Positions 53,133 to 62,049 of a stretch of 64,000 nt of DNA are shown here, one piece after another; positions within the stretch are counted from its first letter, which is position 1, and each line of letters begins with the position of its first letter. The translations under genes and the position numbers were made by a program. Below the pieces are notes generated by a model that did not search any database, was not told the DNA's origin, and saw only the letters and a list, made by a program, of their open reading frames with translations. This DNA comes from Noviherbaspirillum_A sp047237965. GTDB lineage: Bacteria; Pseudomonadota; Gammaproteobacteria; Burkholderiales; Burkholderiaceae_D. The stretch lies in the NCBI RefSeq assembly GCF_047237965.1, contig NZ_JBDFLX010000001.1, positions 1,922,001 to 1,986,000 of the forward strand, in the 5' to 3' direction.

Positions 53133-54155
53133 ATGGTAATTTCCCACCTCCTCAAGCGGTGCCGGCATTACGGTGCCCGGTCTGGCGCAGCCATCCTGCT
53201 CGTCGGCGTCATCGCCGGCAATCTCCAGGCCGGCCCGGTCGATGAGCAAGCGGACATTGCGCGGCTCATGCAGAGCGGACAGCTTGCGGAGGCACTGAGG
53301 CGAGTGGAAGGCCTGCTGATGCTCAATCCCGGCAACGCCAAGATGCGCTTCACCAAAGCCATCATCCTTGCGCAGCAAGGCAAGTCCCCCGAGGCGATCA
53401 CGCTGCTGCTCAAGCTGACGGAAGACTATCCGGATCTTCCCGAACCCTATAACAACCTGGCAGTGCTCTATGCCGCCAATGGCCAATACGAAAGTGCGCG
53501 CATTGCGCTGGACAAGGCGACTGCCAACAACCCCGACTACGGCATGGCCTACGAGAATCTGGGCGATGTCTACGCCGAACTGGCCAGCCAGGCCTACGAG
53601 AAGGCAGTCAAACTCGATGGCAACGGCAATGCCCGGGCCAAGATGGCGGCACTGCGAGGCAATGTCCAGTCGGCGGGGGGCATCGTCAAGCCGACCAGCC
53701 TGCCCGGAAAAGGCACGCTGGCGATGGCGGACAGTACGACGGCGGTTGCCAAACCTGGCCAGGACAAGGCAGCAGCGCCGAAACCCACGGCCGCGCCGGC
53801 CGCCTCCGCCAGCACGGCCGAGCAGGCTGCCGTGCTTGATGCGGTCAAGTCATGGGCCGACGCCTGGAGCGCGCGCGATGTCAATGCCTATCTTGCCGCC
53901 TACAGCAGCGACTTCGTGACGCCGCGCGGCATGAGCCACCAGAAATGGGCCGCTGAGCGTACCGAACGCATCACCGGCAAGCAGCGTATCAGCGTCAAGG
54001 TGGAAGCGCCCAGGGTAACGTTGAATGGCGACCAGGCAACCGTGCAGTTCAGGCAGCAATTCAGTTCCGACAAGCTGCGCTCGACCGACCAGAAAACCCT
54101 GATGCTGATCCGCCGTGACGGCGCCTGGCGCATCCGTGAAGAGCGGGTGGGCTAA
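53133..54155 (+). CDS. TPR protein with C-terminal NTF2-like domain
   Basis: A 340-residue exported protein: a signal-anchor (AAILLVGVIAGNLQAGP), three to four TPR helices (GQLAEALRRVEGLLMLNPGN, LPEPYNNLAVLYAANGQYES), a Pro/Ala-rich linker, and a C-terminal NTF2-like/Cds6-type domain (VKSWADAWSARDVNAYLAAYSSDFV, then LMLIRRDGAWRIREERV). Such domains occur at the end of L,D-transpeptidases and envelope proteins and are taken to bind small ligands or wall fragments. Same strand and 58 bases after the FimV-like gene, probably co-transcribed. Confidence 0.82.
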   Translation: MVISHLLKRCRHYGARSGAAILLVGVIAGNLQAGPVDEQADIARLMQSGQLAEALRRVEGLLMLNPGNAKMRFTKAIILAQQGKSPEAITLLLKLTEDYPDLPEPYNNLAVLYAANGQYESARIALDKATANNPDYGMAYENLGDVYAELASQAYEKAVKLDGNGNARAKMAALRGNVQSAGGIVKPTSLPGKGTLAMADSTTAVAKPGQDKAAAPKPTAAPAASASTAEQAAVLDAVKSWADAWSARDVNAYLAAYSSDFVTPRGMSHQKWAAERTERITGKQRISVKVEAPRVTLNGDQATVQFRQQFSSDKLRSTDQKTLMLIRRDGAWRIREERVG

Positions 54156-54203
54156 GAGCCCGCGCAAAGGCCACGGCCAGACCAGGCGCGCAGGCCCCTG
54201 ATG

Positions 54204-56588
54204 CTAACCGGTCAGGGCGCGCACCTGCTCCCAGTCGGTATAACCCTGCAGGACCTTGGCAATGGCATCCTGGCGCAGCGTGCTCATGCCCTCTTCCATT
54301 GCCTGCGCCGTCAGTTCGGCCACGCTGGCCCGGTTCAGGATCATGCGCTTGATCGTCACGCTGTTGATCAGCAGTTCGTGAATGCCCAGCCGCCCCTTGT
54401 AGCCGCTGTCGTTGCACTCCTCGCAGCCATGGGCACGGTACAGCGTGAGCTTGCCATCCTTGCCGGCATGGCTTGCATGCCAGTCAGCCAGCACCTTGTC
54501 AGCTTCCAGGTTGGTATCCAGGCAGTATTCATAGGCCAGCATGGCCAGTTCGTCGGGAAAGGGCGTGTAGGCGATGCGGCACGATACGCACAGGCGGCGG
54601 GCCAGGCGCTGGCCGACGACGCCCAGCAGCGCATCGCCGAAGTTGAAGGGGTCCAGCCCAAGGTCAAGCAGCCTCACCACGCTTTCAGCGGCGCTGTTGG
54701 TGTGCATGGTTGAAAACACCAGGTGCCCTGTCAGCGAAGCTTCGATCACTGTGCGCGCGGTTTCGGCGTCGCGGGTTTCGCCGACCATGATCACATCCGG
54801 GTCGGCACGCAGGAAGCTGCGCAGCACCGCGGCAAAAGTCCAGTCGATGCGCGGCTGAACCTGCACCTGCCGCAAGCCTTCCTGCGTAATTTCGACCGGG
54901 TCCTCCACCGTCCAGATCTTGCGTTCCGGCGTGTTGATGTGGGCCAGGACGGAATGCAGGGTCGTGGTCTTGCCGGACCCGGTCGGGCCGCAGACGAACA
55001 GCAGGCCATGAGGCCGCGCAGCGATCTTGCGTATGCCTTCCAGCGCATAAGCCGACAGGCCGAGGCCGTCCAGCGACACCACCTTGGGTGCGCTCAGGAT
55101 GCGCATCACCACATCTTCCAGGCCCTCGGTCGTGGGCATGGTCAGCACCCTGAGTTCGATGCGGGCCGGACCGAACTGGGAAAAATCGATCTTTCCATCC
55201 TGCGAGCGCCGCTTTTCGGAAATGTCCAGGCGACTCATGATTTTCAGGCGGGAGACCAGCGCATTGCGAAAGTTGGCCGGGATGTCGGAATAGTGGGACA
55301 TCACGCCTTCCTTGCGGAAACGCACCCGGGTTGGCCGATTGCCCTTCATGGTTTCGATATGGATGTCCGAGGCGCCGTCCTCGTAGGCATCCATGATGAT
55401 CTTGTTGACCAGCCGCACCAGCGTGTTGTCCGACTCCGATACATCGTCCATCACGCTGATGGTGCTTGCCGGCGTGACCAGGTCGGTGCCGCCCAGTTCG
55501 AACACCAGGTCTTCCATGCTTTCCCGGCTGGCCTGGCTGCCGTAAAACTTCCTGATTGCGCCGCTGAGGTCGTCCGCCGACGCCATCACCGGATCGATCT
55601 TCAGCTTGGTGTAGAAGCCGAGCGCCTGCAGGCCTTCGATGGCAAGCGGATTTTCCAGCGCAACCACCATGCGGGTCTCGGTACGGTAAAGCGGCATGAT
55701 CTGGTGCTTGCGCACCAGATCGGCTGGCACGGATTTGATCAGGTTCAGGTCGAAATCGAACTTGCGCAGGCTGACCAGGGGAATGCCGAGCTTCTGGGCC
55801 AGCACCCGGCGCAGGGTATCGCGCTTGACCACTTCCATCTCAACCAGGATTTCGCCGAGATGGGTCTTGCGGTCACGCGCCTGCAGGGTCAGCGCTTCTT
55901 CCAGTTGCGCTACCGAGATCAGCCCCTCCTGCAGCAGCGCCTCGCCGAGCCGGACGTGCGGCATCTCCTTCTGCTGCTGCAATGCCTTTTCAACCTGTTC
56001 CTGGCTGACGATATGCTGCTTCTGCAGATAGTCCCCCAGTTTCTGGGACCGCAGGGCCTCCTGCTTTTTCAGGCCGAGGTCGACAGCGTCCTGGCTGACC
56101 AGCCTGCCCTCCACCAGCAATTGCCCGAGCTGCTCGCCGATCTGATAGCTGGTAATCGCGCCGGCAGGAATGAACCAGCGCAGCACGTCATCACCATAGC
56201 TGCACAGGAAAAGGAACAGGCCGAACGGATGCTCGACATAGCCGATGGTTTCCGAAATCAGGCTGTCGCCATCCTTGAAATTGACGACGCAACGCTTGCG
56301 CAGGGAAAGGTTGGCCGGATCGAACTGGTCGTTCTGGTTCAGTGGCAGCGGCTTCAGCGCGATCGGGCGGGTCAGGCGCAGGCTCTTGAATTCACGGAAC
56401 CCGATCTGGTTGGCGAGCAGGGACTTCGGCATCAGGAATTCGATGAGGCCGTTCTCGGAATCCAATCGCACCATCGTTCCCGTCGCCCGCTGGCCATCGT
56501 GCATGGCCAGCATTGCCGGTTCGGGACCAATTGCGTCCGTGGCAAGCTGAAAGTGCGGCGGTATGGGCCATTCAAAGTCGGTCATCAT
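54204..56588 (-). CDS. Orphan GspE/PilB-type secretion ATPase
   Basis: A 794-residue traffic ATPase of type II secretion / type IV pili. Residues 1-145 form an N-terminal domain with no clear match (perhaps PilZ-like). Residues 151-270 have four tandem MshEN-like motifs with LG at 154, 184, 214 and 244, a 30-residue period. The core has Walker A GPTGSGKTTTLHS (about 533-545), Asp box DPVEI, Walker B and His box VFSTMHTNSAAESVVRLLDLG. Zinc-type cysteines are in LCVSCRIAY and GCEECNDSGYKGRLGIHELL. No other secretion gene is adjacent except the FimV-like gene in the opposite orientation. Confidence 0.88.
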   Translation of the reverse strand: MMTDFEWPIPPHFQLATDAIGPEPAMLAMHDGQRATGTMVRLDSENGLIEFLMPKSLLANQIGFREFKSLRLTRPIALKPLPLNQNDQFDPANLSLRKRCVVNFKDGDSLISETIGYVEHPFGLFLFLCSYGDDVLRWFIPAGAITSYQIGEQLGQLLVEGRLVSQDAVDLGLKKQEALRSQKLGDYLQKQHIVSQEQVEKALQQQKEMPHVRLGEALLQEGLISVAQLEEALTLQARDRKTHLGEILVEMEVVKRDTLRRVLAQKLGIPLVSLRKFDFDLNLIKSVPADLVRKHQIMPLYRTETRMVVALENPLAIEGLQALGFYTKLKIDPVMASADDLSGAIRKFYGSQASRESMEDLVFELGGTDLVTPASTISVMDDVSESDNTLVRLVNKIIMDAYEDGASDIHIETMKGNRPTRVRFRKEGVMSHYSDIPANFRNALVSRLKIMSRLDISEKRRSQDGKIDFSQFGPARIELRVLTMPTTEGLEDVVMRILSAPKVVSLDGLGLSAYALEGIRKIAARPHGLLFVCGPTGSGKTTTLHSVLAHINTPERKIWTVEDPVEITQEGLRQVQVQPRIDWTFAAVLRSFLRADPDVIMVGETRDAETARTVIEASLTGHLVFSTMHTNSAAESVVRLLDLGLDPFNFGDALLGVVGQRLARRLCVSCRIAYTPFPDELAMLAYEYCLDTNLEADKVLADWHASHAGKDGKLTLYRAHGCEECNDSGYKGRLGIHELLINSVTIKRMILNRASVAELTAQAMEEGMSTLRQDAIAKVLQGYTDWEQVRALTG

Positions 56589-56906
56589 GGTATTGGTTGC
56601 CTGTTGTGCTGATTCAGACGCAAAGCGGTGGCGATGCAGCGTTGTCGACGCAATTTACAGCAAGAATCAGGCAGGGTGAAGCAGAGAAACGGGACTCGCC
56701 GCGCAACGCAATGGAGAAGGCGCCGGAAGGTAATCAGCTGTAACAAGCTTGGCATCGCCCCGATCAGGCCGCATAGAATCGTCACTGGCTTGACGCCGCC
56801 ATGCAGCCTATGTGGCCCGCGCTGGCGCTGTCCGATTCTGTTCGATGGCGTACAGACCCTTGCGGCAGACAGGGATTAGGCTGTGATCACAATATCAGGA
56901 GGTCAT
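56589..56906. other. Intergenic region upstream of the glycine-zipper lipoprotein
   Basis: 318 bases between divergent genes. A candidate promoter for the lipoprotein is TTGGCA (56749-56754) and TAGAAT (56774-56779), spacer 19. No real open frame seen. Confidence 0.4.
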
Positions 56907-57377
56907 ATGAAAACAAATCGCATCATCATCGCATCGGCCCTGGCCGCGTCCACCTTCCTGGCTGGCTGCGCGGCCCCCGGCTATCCCCCGGCCGCATCGT
57001 CGCCTTACCCCGCTCCCGCCGGCCAGCAAGGCTATTACACCAGTTACGGCGTGGTGGATTCGATCCAGGTGGTCAACACCGCCGGCGGCAATAGCGGCAT
57101 CAACGCGGGCACGGTCATCGGCGCACTGGCTGGCGGCATTCTGGGCAACCAGGTCGGCGGCGGCACCGGTCGTGCCGTGGCGACCGCCGCGGGCGCCGTG
57201 GGCGGCGCCGTGGTGGGCAACCAAGTCGAGCAACGCAACCGCCAGGGCGGCACCGCCTACCAGATCGGCGTGCGGCTGGACAATGGCACCTATCAGACCT
57301 TCACCCAGGAATCGATCGGCGACATGAACATCGGCAACCGGGTACGGATCGACAACGGCAGGGTTTACCGCTACTGA
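56907..57377 (+). CDS. Glycine-zipper lipoprotein (SlyB/17-kDa antigen type)
   Basis: A 156-residue outer-membrane lipoprotein: leader MKTNRIIIASALAASTFLAG ending LAGC, a short Pro/Tyr linker, and a glycine-zipper 2TM region (GTVIGALAGGILGNQVGGGTGR AVATAAGAVGGAVVGNQ). The C-terminal domain (YQIGVRLDNGTYQTFTQE) is SlyB-like. These proteins sit in the outer membrane and help envelope integrity under Mg2+ stress. ATG 56907 has the ribosome site AGGAGG; an upstream in-frame ATG at 56883 is not needed. Confidence 0.9.
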   Translation: MKTNRIIIASALAASTFLAGCAAPGYPPAASSPYPAPAGQQGYYTSYGVVDSIQVVNTAGGNSGINAGTVIGALAGGILGNQVGGGTGRAVATAAGAVGGAVVGNQVEQRNRQGGTAYQIGVRLDNGTYQTFTQESIGDMNIGNRVRIDNGRVYRY

Positions 57378-57387
57378 AGCGGCTCTG

Positions 57388-57430
57388 AAAAAAAACCGCT
57401 GCGACATGGATGTGTCGCAGCGGTTTTTTT
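57388..57430. terminator. Bidirectional terminator after the glycine-zipper gene
   Basis: Perfect stem AAAACCGCTGCGACA with its complement and a 6-base loop; A-run on the left and T-run on the right let it act on both strands. Confidence 0.9.
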
Positions 57431-57431
57431 A

Positions 57432-57463
57432 TGGTCCTTGCAGGCTACGGCCTGCAAGGACCA
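57432..57463 (-). repeat. 13-bp hairpin just after maiA
   Basis: TGGTCCTTGCAGG (57432-57444) and its exact complement (57451-57463), loop CTACGG. It stands four bases after the maiA stop, ahead of the terminator; a second RNA-stabilising stem for that transcript. Confidence 0.6.
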
Positions 57464-57466
57464 GGC

Positions 57467-58132
57467 TTACTCCGCGTCGGGCTGCCTTGACGGCTCCGCC
57501 ATCGAAAATGCATCCACCTTTGCGCAGTTTTCTGTAATGCGCAGCAGGGTCGGCATGCCCGACAGGTCGCAGTCGAGCCGCCGCGCATTGAAGATCTGCG
57601 GCACCAGGCAGCAATCAGCCAGCGTCGGCGTGTCGCCGAAGCAGAACTTGCCGGCGCGGCCATCGGCGTTGATCTTGGCTTCCAGCGCTGCCAGGCCCTG
57701 CTCGCACCAGTGGCGATACCAGGCATTCTTGGCTTCCTCGCTGACCTTCAGATCGCGCACCAGGTAGCGCAGCACCCGCAGGTTGTTCAGCGGATGAATG
57801 TCGCAGGCAATTGCCAGCGCAATGCTGCGCACGTAGGCCCGGTCCAGCGGCGCGGCTGGCAGCAGCGGTGGCTCCGGATACATCTCGTCTAGGTATTCCA
57901 TGATGGCCAGGGATTGCGTCAGCACCTGGCTGCCGTTTTCATCCTCTTCGTCCACCAGCGCCGGTACCAGCGCTTCCGGATTGATGCGGCGGAATTCCTC
58001 GGTCAGCTGCTCGCCGCCCTGCTTGACCAGATGAATCGGCACCATATCCACGTCCAGGCCCTTCAGGTTCAGCGCGATGCGCACCCTGAACGAGGCGGAA
58101 CTGCGGAAATAGGTATAGAGCTTCAGGCTCAT
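57467..58132 (-). CDS. maiA: Maleylacetoacetate/maleylpyruvate isomerase (zeta GST)
   Basis: A 221-residue zeta-class glutathione-S-transferase-like isomerase converting maleylacetoacetate to fumarylacetoacetate (or maleylpyruvate to fumarylpyruvate). The glutathione site YFRSSASFRVRIALNLKG and DIHPLNNLRVLRYL are diagnostic. It overlaps the FAH-family gene by one base (TGATG). No ring-cleaving dioxygenase lies here, so homogentisate versus gentisate pathway is open. Confidence 0.9.
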   Translation of the reverse strand: MSLKLYTYFRSSASFRVRIALNLKGLDVDMVPIHLVKQGGEQLTEEFRRINPEALVPALVDEEDENGSQVLTQSLAIMEYLDEMYPEPPLLPAAPLDRAYVRSIALAIACDIHPLNNLRVLRYLVRDLKVSEEAKNAWYRHWCEQGLAALEAKINADGRAGKFCFGDTPTLADCCLVPQIFNARRLDCDLSGMPTLLRITENCAKVDAFSMAEPSRQPDAE

Positions 58133-58827
58133 CAGATCACCTTGACGCGCAGCGGGGTCAGCCCTTCGACGCTGCCTTCCAGCAGATCGCCCTTCTGCAC
58201 CGCGTTCACGCCTTCAGGCGTGCCGGTGAAGATCAGGTCGCCAGGCTGCAGTTCGAAGTAGCGCGACAGGTGCTCGATGGTTTCGGCAACATTCCAGATC
58301 AGCTTGCTGATGTCGCTGTTCTGACGCGCGGCGCCATTCACATCGAGACGGATGTTGCCGGTTTCCAGCAGGCCGGTTTCGGACAGCGGATGCAGGGGCG
58401 CAATCGGCGCCGACTTGTCGAAACCCTTGCCGGTGTCCCAGGGACGGCCCAGCTTCTTGGCCTCGCCCTGCAGGTCGCGGCGGGTCATGTCCAGGCCAAC
58501 GCCGTAGCCCCAGATATAGTTGCCCGCTTCCGCTGCGGGAATGTCGCGCCCGGCCTTGCCGATCGCCACCACCAGTTCGATTTCATGGTGCAGGTCCGAC
58601 GTCATGGCCGGGTATGGCATCTCGCCGGTGGCGCCAGCGGCCACCGGCAGCAGCGCATCGGCTGGCTTCAGGAAGAAGAACGGCGCTTCGCGGCCAGTGT
58701 GGCCCATCTCCTTGGCATGCTCAACATAATTGCGGCCGACACAATAAACGCGGTGAACCGGGAACATCTGGGTGCTTCCGGCAACGGGAACGACGGCCTG
58801 GGCAGGCGGCGTGAAGGTGTACTCCAT
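58132..58827 (-). CDS. Fumarylacetoacetate hydrolase family protein
   Basis: A 231-residue FAH-fold hydrolase of the short (NagK/YcgM-like) type. The metal-binding motifs are SDLHHEIELVVAIGKAG, GYGVGLDMTRRDLQ and DLIFTGTPEGVNAVQKGD; with maiA it would hydrolyse fumarylpyruvate or fumarylacetoacetate. ATG 58827 follows AAAGGAGC at 7 bases; the frame open to 59073 is read-through. Fumarylpyruvate hydrolase (gentisate branch) is slightly favoured by length. Confidence 0.87.
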   Translation of the reverse strand: MEYTFTPPAQAVVPVAGSTQMFPVHRVYCVGRNYVEHAKEMGHTGREAPFFFLKPADALLPVAAGATGEMPYPAMTSDLHHEIELVVAIGKAGRDIPAAEAGNYIWGYGVGLDMTRRDLQGEAKKLGRPWDTGKGFDKSAPIAPLHPLSETGLLETGNIRLDVNGAARQNSDISKLIWNVAETIEHLSRYFELQPGDLIFTGTPEGVNAVQKGDLLEGSVEGLTPLRVKVI

Positions 58828-58998
58828 GTTGGCTCCTTTTTTAATAGTGCGTGGATTATGCCACTCTGATATGTATTTCGCCCAATCCGGCGATGAGCGA
58901 CGAAATCGATGCCTCCGCCTCTTTAAATCCAGCGAGCGCCCCCAGATAGAGGGCAGCGCGGCAACCGGCCGTGGGCGACTTTCCAAGGAGTATTCGAC

Positions 58999-59307
58999 AT
59001 GTTCAACCGTTTGCGCCGCCTGGCCCGGCTGGCTGGCCGTGAAGTCACCATCCTGTGGTTTGCCTGCCGCCACCCGGCAACGCCGCTGGCGGTCAAGCTG
59101 GGCGCCGGACTGCTCGCGGTCTACCTGCTGAGCCCGATCGACCTGGTGCCCGATGCGCTGCCCGTGCTGGGCTGGCTGGATGATGCAACCATCCTCGCGT
59201 TTGGCATTCCGGCGCTGCTGAAACTGATGCCTGCAGGCGCGCTGACCGATGCCCGCAGCGCCAGCGAGCGCTTCCTGTCGAAGTGGGCTTTCTGGCGACG
59301 GGCCTGA
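58999..59307 (+). CDS. DUF1232 membrane protein
   Basis: A 102-residue YkvA-type protein with one or two short hydrophobic segments around the hallmark AVYLLSPIDLVPDALPVLGWLDD. Its function is unknown. It stands in the space between the FAH gene and livF, with ribosome site AAGGAG 9-10 bases before ATG. Converges with livF, ending 9 bases from its stop. Confidence 0.9.
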   Translation: MFNRLRRLARLAGREVTILWFACRHPATPLAVKLGAGLLAVYLLSPIDLVPDALPVLGWLDDATILAFGIPALLKLMPAGALTDARSASERFLSKWAFWRRA

Positions 59308-59316
59308 GCAACCGGC

Positions 59317-60042
59317 TTATTCCTCGCCCAGGTAGGCCTGGCGCACCTTCGGGTCGTCCAGCATGGCTTGCGCCGGGCCGCTCATGGTGATCAGGCCCGA
59401 CTCCATCACATAGCCACGGTGCGCGGCCTGCAGCGCCAGCCGCGCATTCTGTTCCACCAGCAGGATCGTCACGCCTTGGGAAGCGACATTGCGCACCACT
59501 TCGAAGATGCGCTCCACCATGATCGGCGACAGCCCCATCGACGGCTCATCCAGCAGCAGCAGGCGCGGGTGGCTCATCAGTGCGCGCGCCATTGCCAGCA
59601 TCTGCTGCTCGCCGCCGGACAGCGTTCCGGCGAGTTGCGTTGAACGCTCCTTGAGCCGCGGGAAAACCCCGTACCATTTCTCGATATCGTCCTCGATGCC
59701 CGCCTTGTCGTTGCGGATATAGGCGCCCATCAGCAGGTTCTCGTGGATGGACATGCGGGTGAACACGCCACGGCCTTCCGGCACCATCGCCAGCTGCCGG
59801 CGCACCAGCTGGAACGAGGTCAGTCCGCGGATCGGCTGTCCCGCATAATCGATGTGGCCTTCCACCCTGCAGTCCGGCAGCGTTCCCGTGATCGCCTTCA
59901 GCGTGGTGGTCTTGCCAGCGCCGTTGGCGCCGATCAGCGTGATCAACTCGCCTTCGCGGACTTCGAGACTGATGCCCTTGACGGCCTGGATGCCGCCGTA
60001 GGCGACCGTCAGCCCGTCGACCTTCAATACGGTTGCGGCCAT
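59317..60042 (-). CDS. livF: Branched-chain amino-acid ABC transporter ATPase LivF
   Basis: A 241-residue cytoplasmic ATPase. Walker A GANGAGKTTTLKAITG, signature LSGGEQQMLAMARAL and Walker B LLLLDEPSMGLSP, with the LivF-type VPEGRGVFTRMSIHENL. Overlaps livG by one base. Last gene of livH-livM-livG-livF. Confidence 0.93.
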   Translation of the reverse strand: MAATVLKVDGLTVAYGGIQAVKGISLEVREGELITLIGANGAGKTTTLKAITGTLPDCRVEGHIDYAGQPIRGLTSFQLVRRQLAMVPEGRGVFTRMSIHENLLMGAYIRNDKAGIEDDIEKWYGVFPRLKERSTQLAGTLSGGEQQMLAMARALMSHPRLLLLDEPSMGLSPIMVERIFEVVRNVASQGVTILLVEQNARLALQAAHRGYVMESGLITMSGPAQAMLDDPKVRQAYLGEE

Positions 60043-60809
60043 CAGTGCGACCCTCCCAGGTAGGCTTCAATGACGGCAGGATTCTTCTGTACTTCCGCTG
60101 GCGTGCCTTCGGCAATCGGTTTGCCGTAGTCGAGCACGGTAATGCGGTCGCACAGGCCCATCACCAGCTTGACGTCATGCTCGATCAGCAGGATCGTGCG
60201 GCCGTCCGCCTTGATCTTCAGCAGCAGTTCACGCAGGCCCAGCTTTTCGGTGGCATTCATGCCGGCGGCGGGCTCGTCCAGCGCCAGCAGCAGCGGATCT
60301 GTTGCCAGCGCCCGGGCGATTTCCAGCCGGCGCTGGTCGCCGTACGACAGATGGCGGGCGGTACGGCGGGCAAAGGCGCCGATGCCGACGAAATCGAGCA
60401 ATTCCTGCGCACGCCGCCGGATTGCCGCTTCTTCTTCCCGCGCAGCACGATGCCGCAGCACCGCGCCCAGCACGCCCTGTCGCGTGCGGACATGGCGTCC
60501 GACCATCACGTTTTCCAGCGCGCTCATTTCGCCAAACAGGCGAATGTTCTGGAAGGTGCGGGCAATGCCGGCCTTGGCGACTTCATGCGGCGCCGACGGC
60601 GAATACGGCTTGCCATCCAGTTCGAAGCTGCCGCCGTCGGGTTGATACAGTCCCGTCAGCACATTGAAAAAGGTGGTCTTGCCGGCGCCATTCGGACCGA
60701 TCAGGCCATAGATCTGGCCTTTGGCGATGCGCATGTTCACGCCCGACAATGCCTGCAGGCCGCCAAAGCGCTTGGTTGCGCCGCTAATGTTCAACAAGCT
60801 GTTTTCCAT
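60042..60809 (-). CDS. livG: Branched-chain amino-acid ABC transporter ATPase LivG
   Basis: A 255-residue ATPase, partner of LivF. GPNGAGKTTFFNVLTGL, SYGDQRRLEIARALA and LALDEPAAGMNATEK are the Walker A, signature and Walker B motifs, with the LivG-specific FQNIRLFGEMSALENVMVG. It starts 12 bases after livM. Confidence 0.93.
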   Translation of the reverse strand: MENSLLNISGATKRFGGLQALSGVNMRIAKGQIYGLIGPNGAGKTTFFNVLTGLYQPDGGSFELDGKPYSPSAPHEVAKAGIARTFQNIRLFGEMSALENVMVGRHVRTRQGVLGAVLRHRAAREEEAAIRRRAQELLDFVGIGAFARRTARHLSYGDQRRLEIARALATDPLLLALDEPAAGMNATEKLGLRELLLKIKADGRTILLIEHDVKLVMGLCDRITVLDYGKPIAEGTPAEVQKNPAVIEAYLGGSH

Positions 60810-60821
60810 TGCTTGCTCCCC

Positions 60822-62030
60822 TTACACCGGCGCGACGCCGGTGCTGGGCGCGGGCTTGTCGACATCGGCTTCGGGACGATCTTCATGCCGCGGCGCCGGC
60901 CACAGGCCTGCCGGGCGCGTCAGCATGATGACGACCATCGCCAGGCCATACAGCAGCTGGCGCAGGATTTCCGCGTCCACCAGCACCTTGCCGAACAGCG
61001 CATGCTGCACCGGCTCCACGGTATGCCGCAGCACCTCCGGCAAGGCCGCCAAGATCACGCCGCCAAGCACCACGCCCGGTATATGCCCCATGCCGCCCAG
61101 CACCACCATGGCCAGCACGGCGATCGATTCGGTCAGGCTGAACGACTCAGGAGAAACGAAGCCCTGAAAGGCCGCAAACAGGCCGCCCGCAACGCCGCCG
61201 AACGATGCGCCCATCGCAAAGGCAAGCAGCTTGACGTTACGGGTATTGATGCCCATCGCCTTGGCCGCGATCTCGTCCTCGCGGATGGCGATCCAGGCGC
61301 GGCCCAGGCGGGAGTCATGCAGGCGGTAGGAAATGAACACGATCGCCAGGCAGAGCGCCAGGAACAGGAAATAATAGGCATTCACCGAGGGCATCGAAAA
61401 GCCGCCTATCTTCACCATGGCGCCCGATCCAGCCTCGCCGCCGAGCGACACGCCAAAGATGCGCACCGGGTCGATCAGGTTGATGCCCTGCGGTCCGTTG
61501 GTGATGTTGATCGGGCCATTCAGGTTGTTCATGAAAATCCGGATGATCTCGCCAAAGCCCAGGGTCACGATGGCCAGGTAATCGCCGCGCAGCTTCAGCG
61601 TCGGCGCACCCAGCAGCGCGCCGAAGACGCCGGCCAGCAATGCCGCCAGCGGAAGGATCACCCACAGCGACAGATGAATGCCCTGCTGCGCCACCTCCGG
61701 CCCGAAAAAGGCGATCGCCGCCTCGCCCAGCGGCTGGTACTGGTTCACCAGCGACTCGAGCAGGGTGGCGAACTGCGGCGACGCCATCAGCCCGGTCAGG
61801 TAGGCGCCGAGCGCATAAAAGGCGATGTAGCCGAGATCGAGCAGCCCGGCGAAGCCGACCACGATGTTCAGGCCCAGCGCCAGCATGATGTAGAGCAGCG
61901 CCAGGTCGATGATGCGCACCCAGGAATTGCCAAAATTGGAAGCGATGAAAGGGAACGCCAGCACGACGACCGCCAGCACGATCAGGCTGGCGCGGCTGCG
62001 GGTTGCGCGCGGAGAAATGGTGTAGGCCAT
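60822..62030 (-). CDS. livM: Branched-chain amino-acid ABC permease LivM
   Basis: A 402-residue permease with about ten helices: LGLNIVVGFAGLLDLGYIAFYALGAY, APTLKLRGDYLAIVTLGFGEIIRI and the EAA-like region GRAWIAIREDEIAAKAMGIN. The C-terminal tail after the last helix is hydrophilic. I use ATG 62030; ATG 62066 would overlap livH by 17 bases. Confidence 0.92.
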   Translation of the reverse strand: MAYTISPRATRSRASLIVLAVVVLAFPFIASNFGNSWVRIIDLALLYIMLALGLNIVVGFAGLLDLGYIAFYALGAYLTGLMASPQFATLLESLVNQYQPLGEAAIAFFGPEVAQQGIHLSLWVILPLAALLAGVFGALLGAPTLKLRGDYLAIVTLGFGEIIRIFMNNLNGPINITNGPQGINLIDPVRIFGVSLGGEAGSGAMVKIGGFSMPSVNAYYFLFLALCLAIVFISYRLHDSRLGRAWIAIREDEIAAKAMGINTRNVKLLAFAMGASFGGVAGGLFAAFQGFVSPESFSLTESIAVLAMVVLGGMGHIPGVVLGGVILAALPEVLRHTVEPVQHALFGKVLVDAEILRQLLYGLAMVVIMLTRPAGLWPAPRHEDRPEADVDKPAPSTGVAPV

Positions 62031-62049
62031 GGGATAGGTTCCGTTCCGT

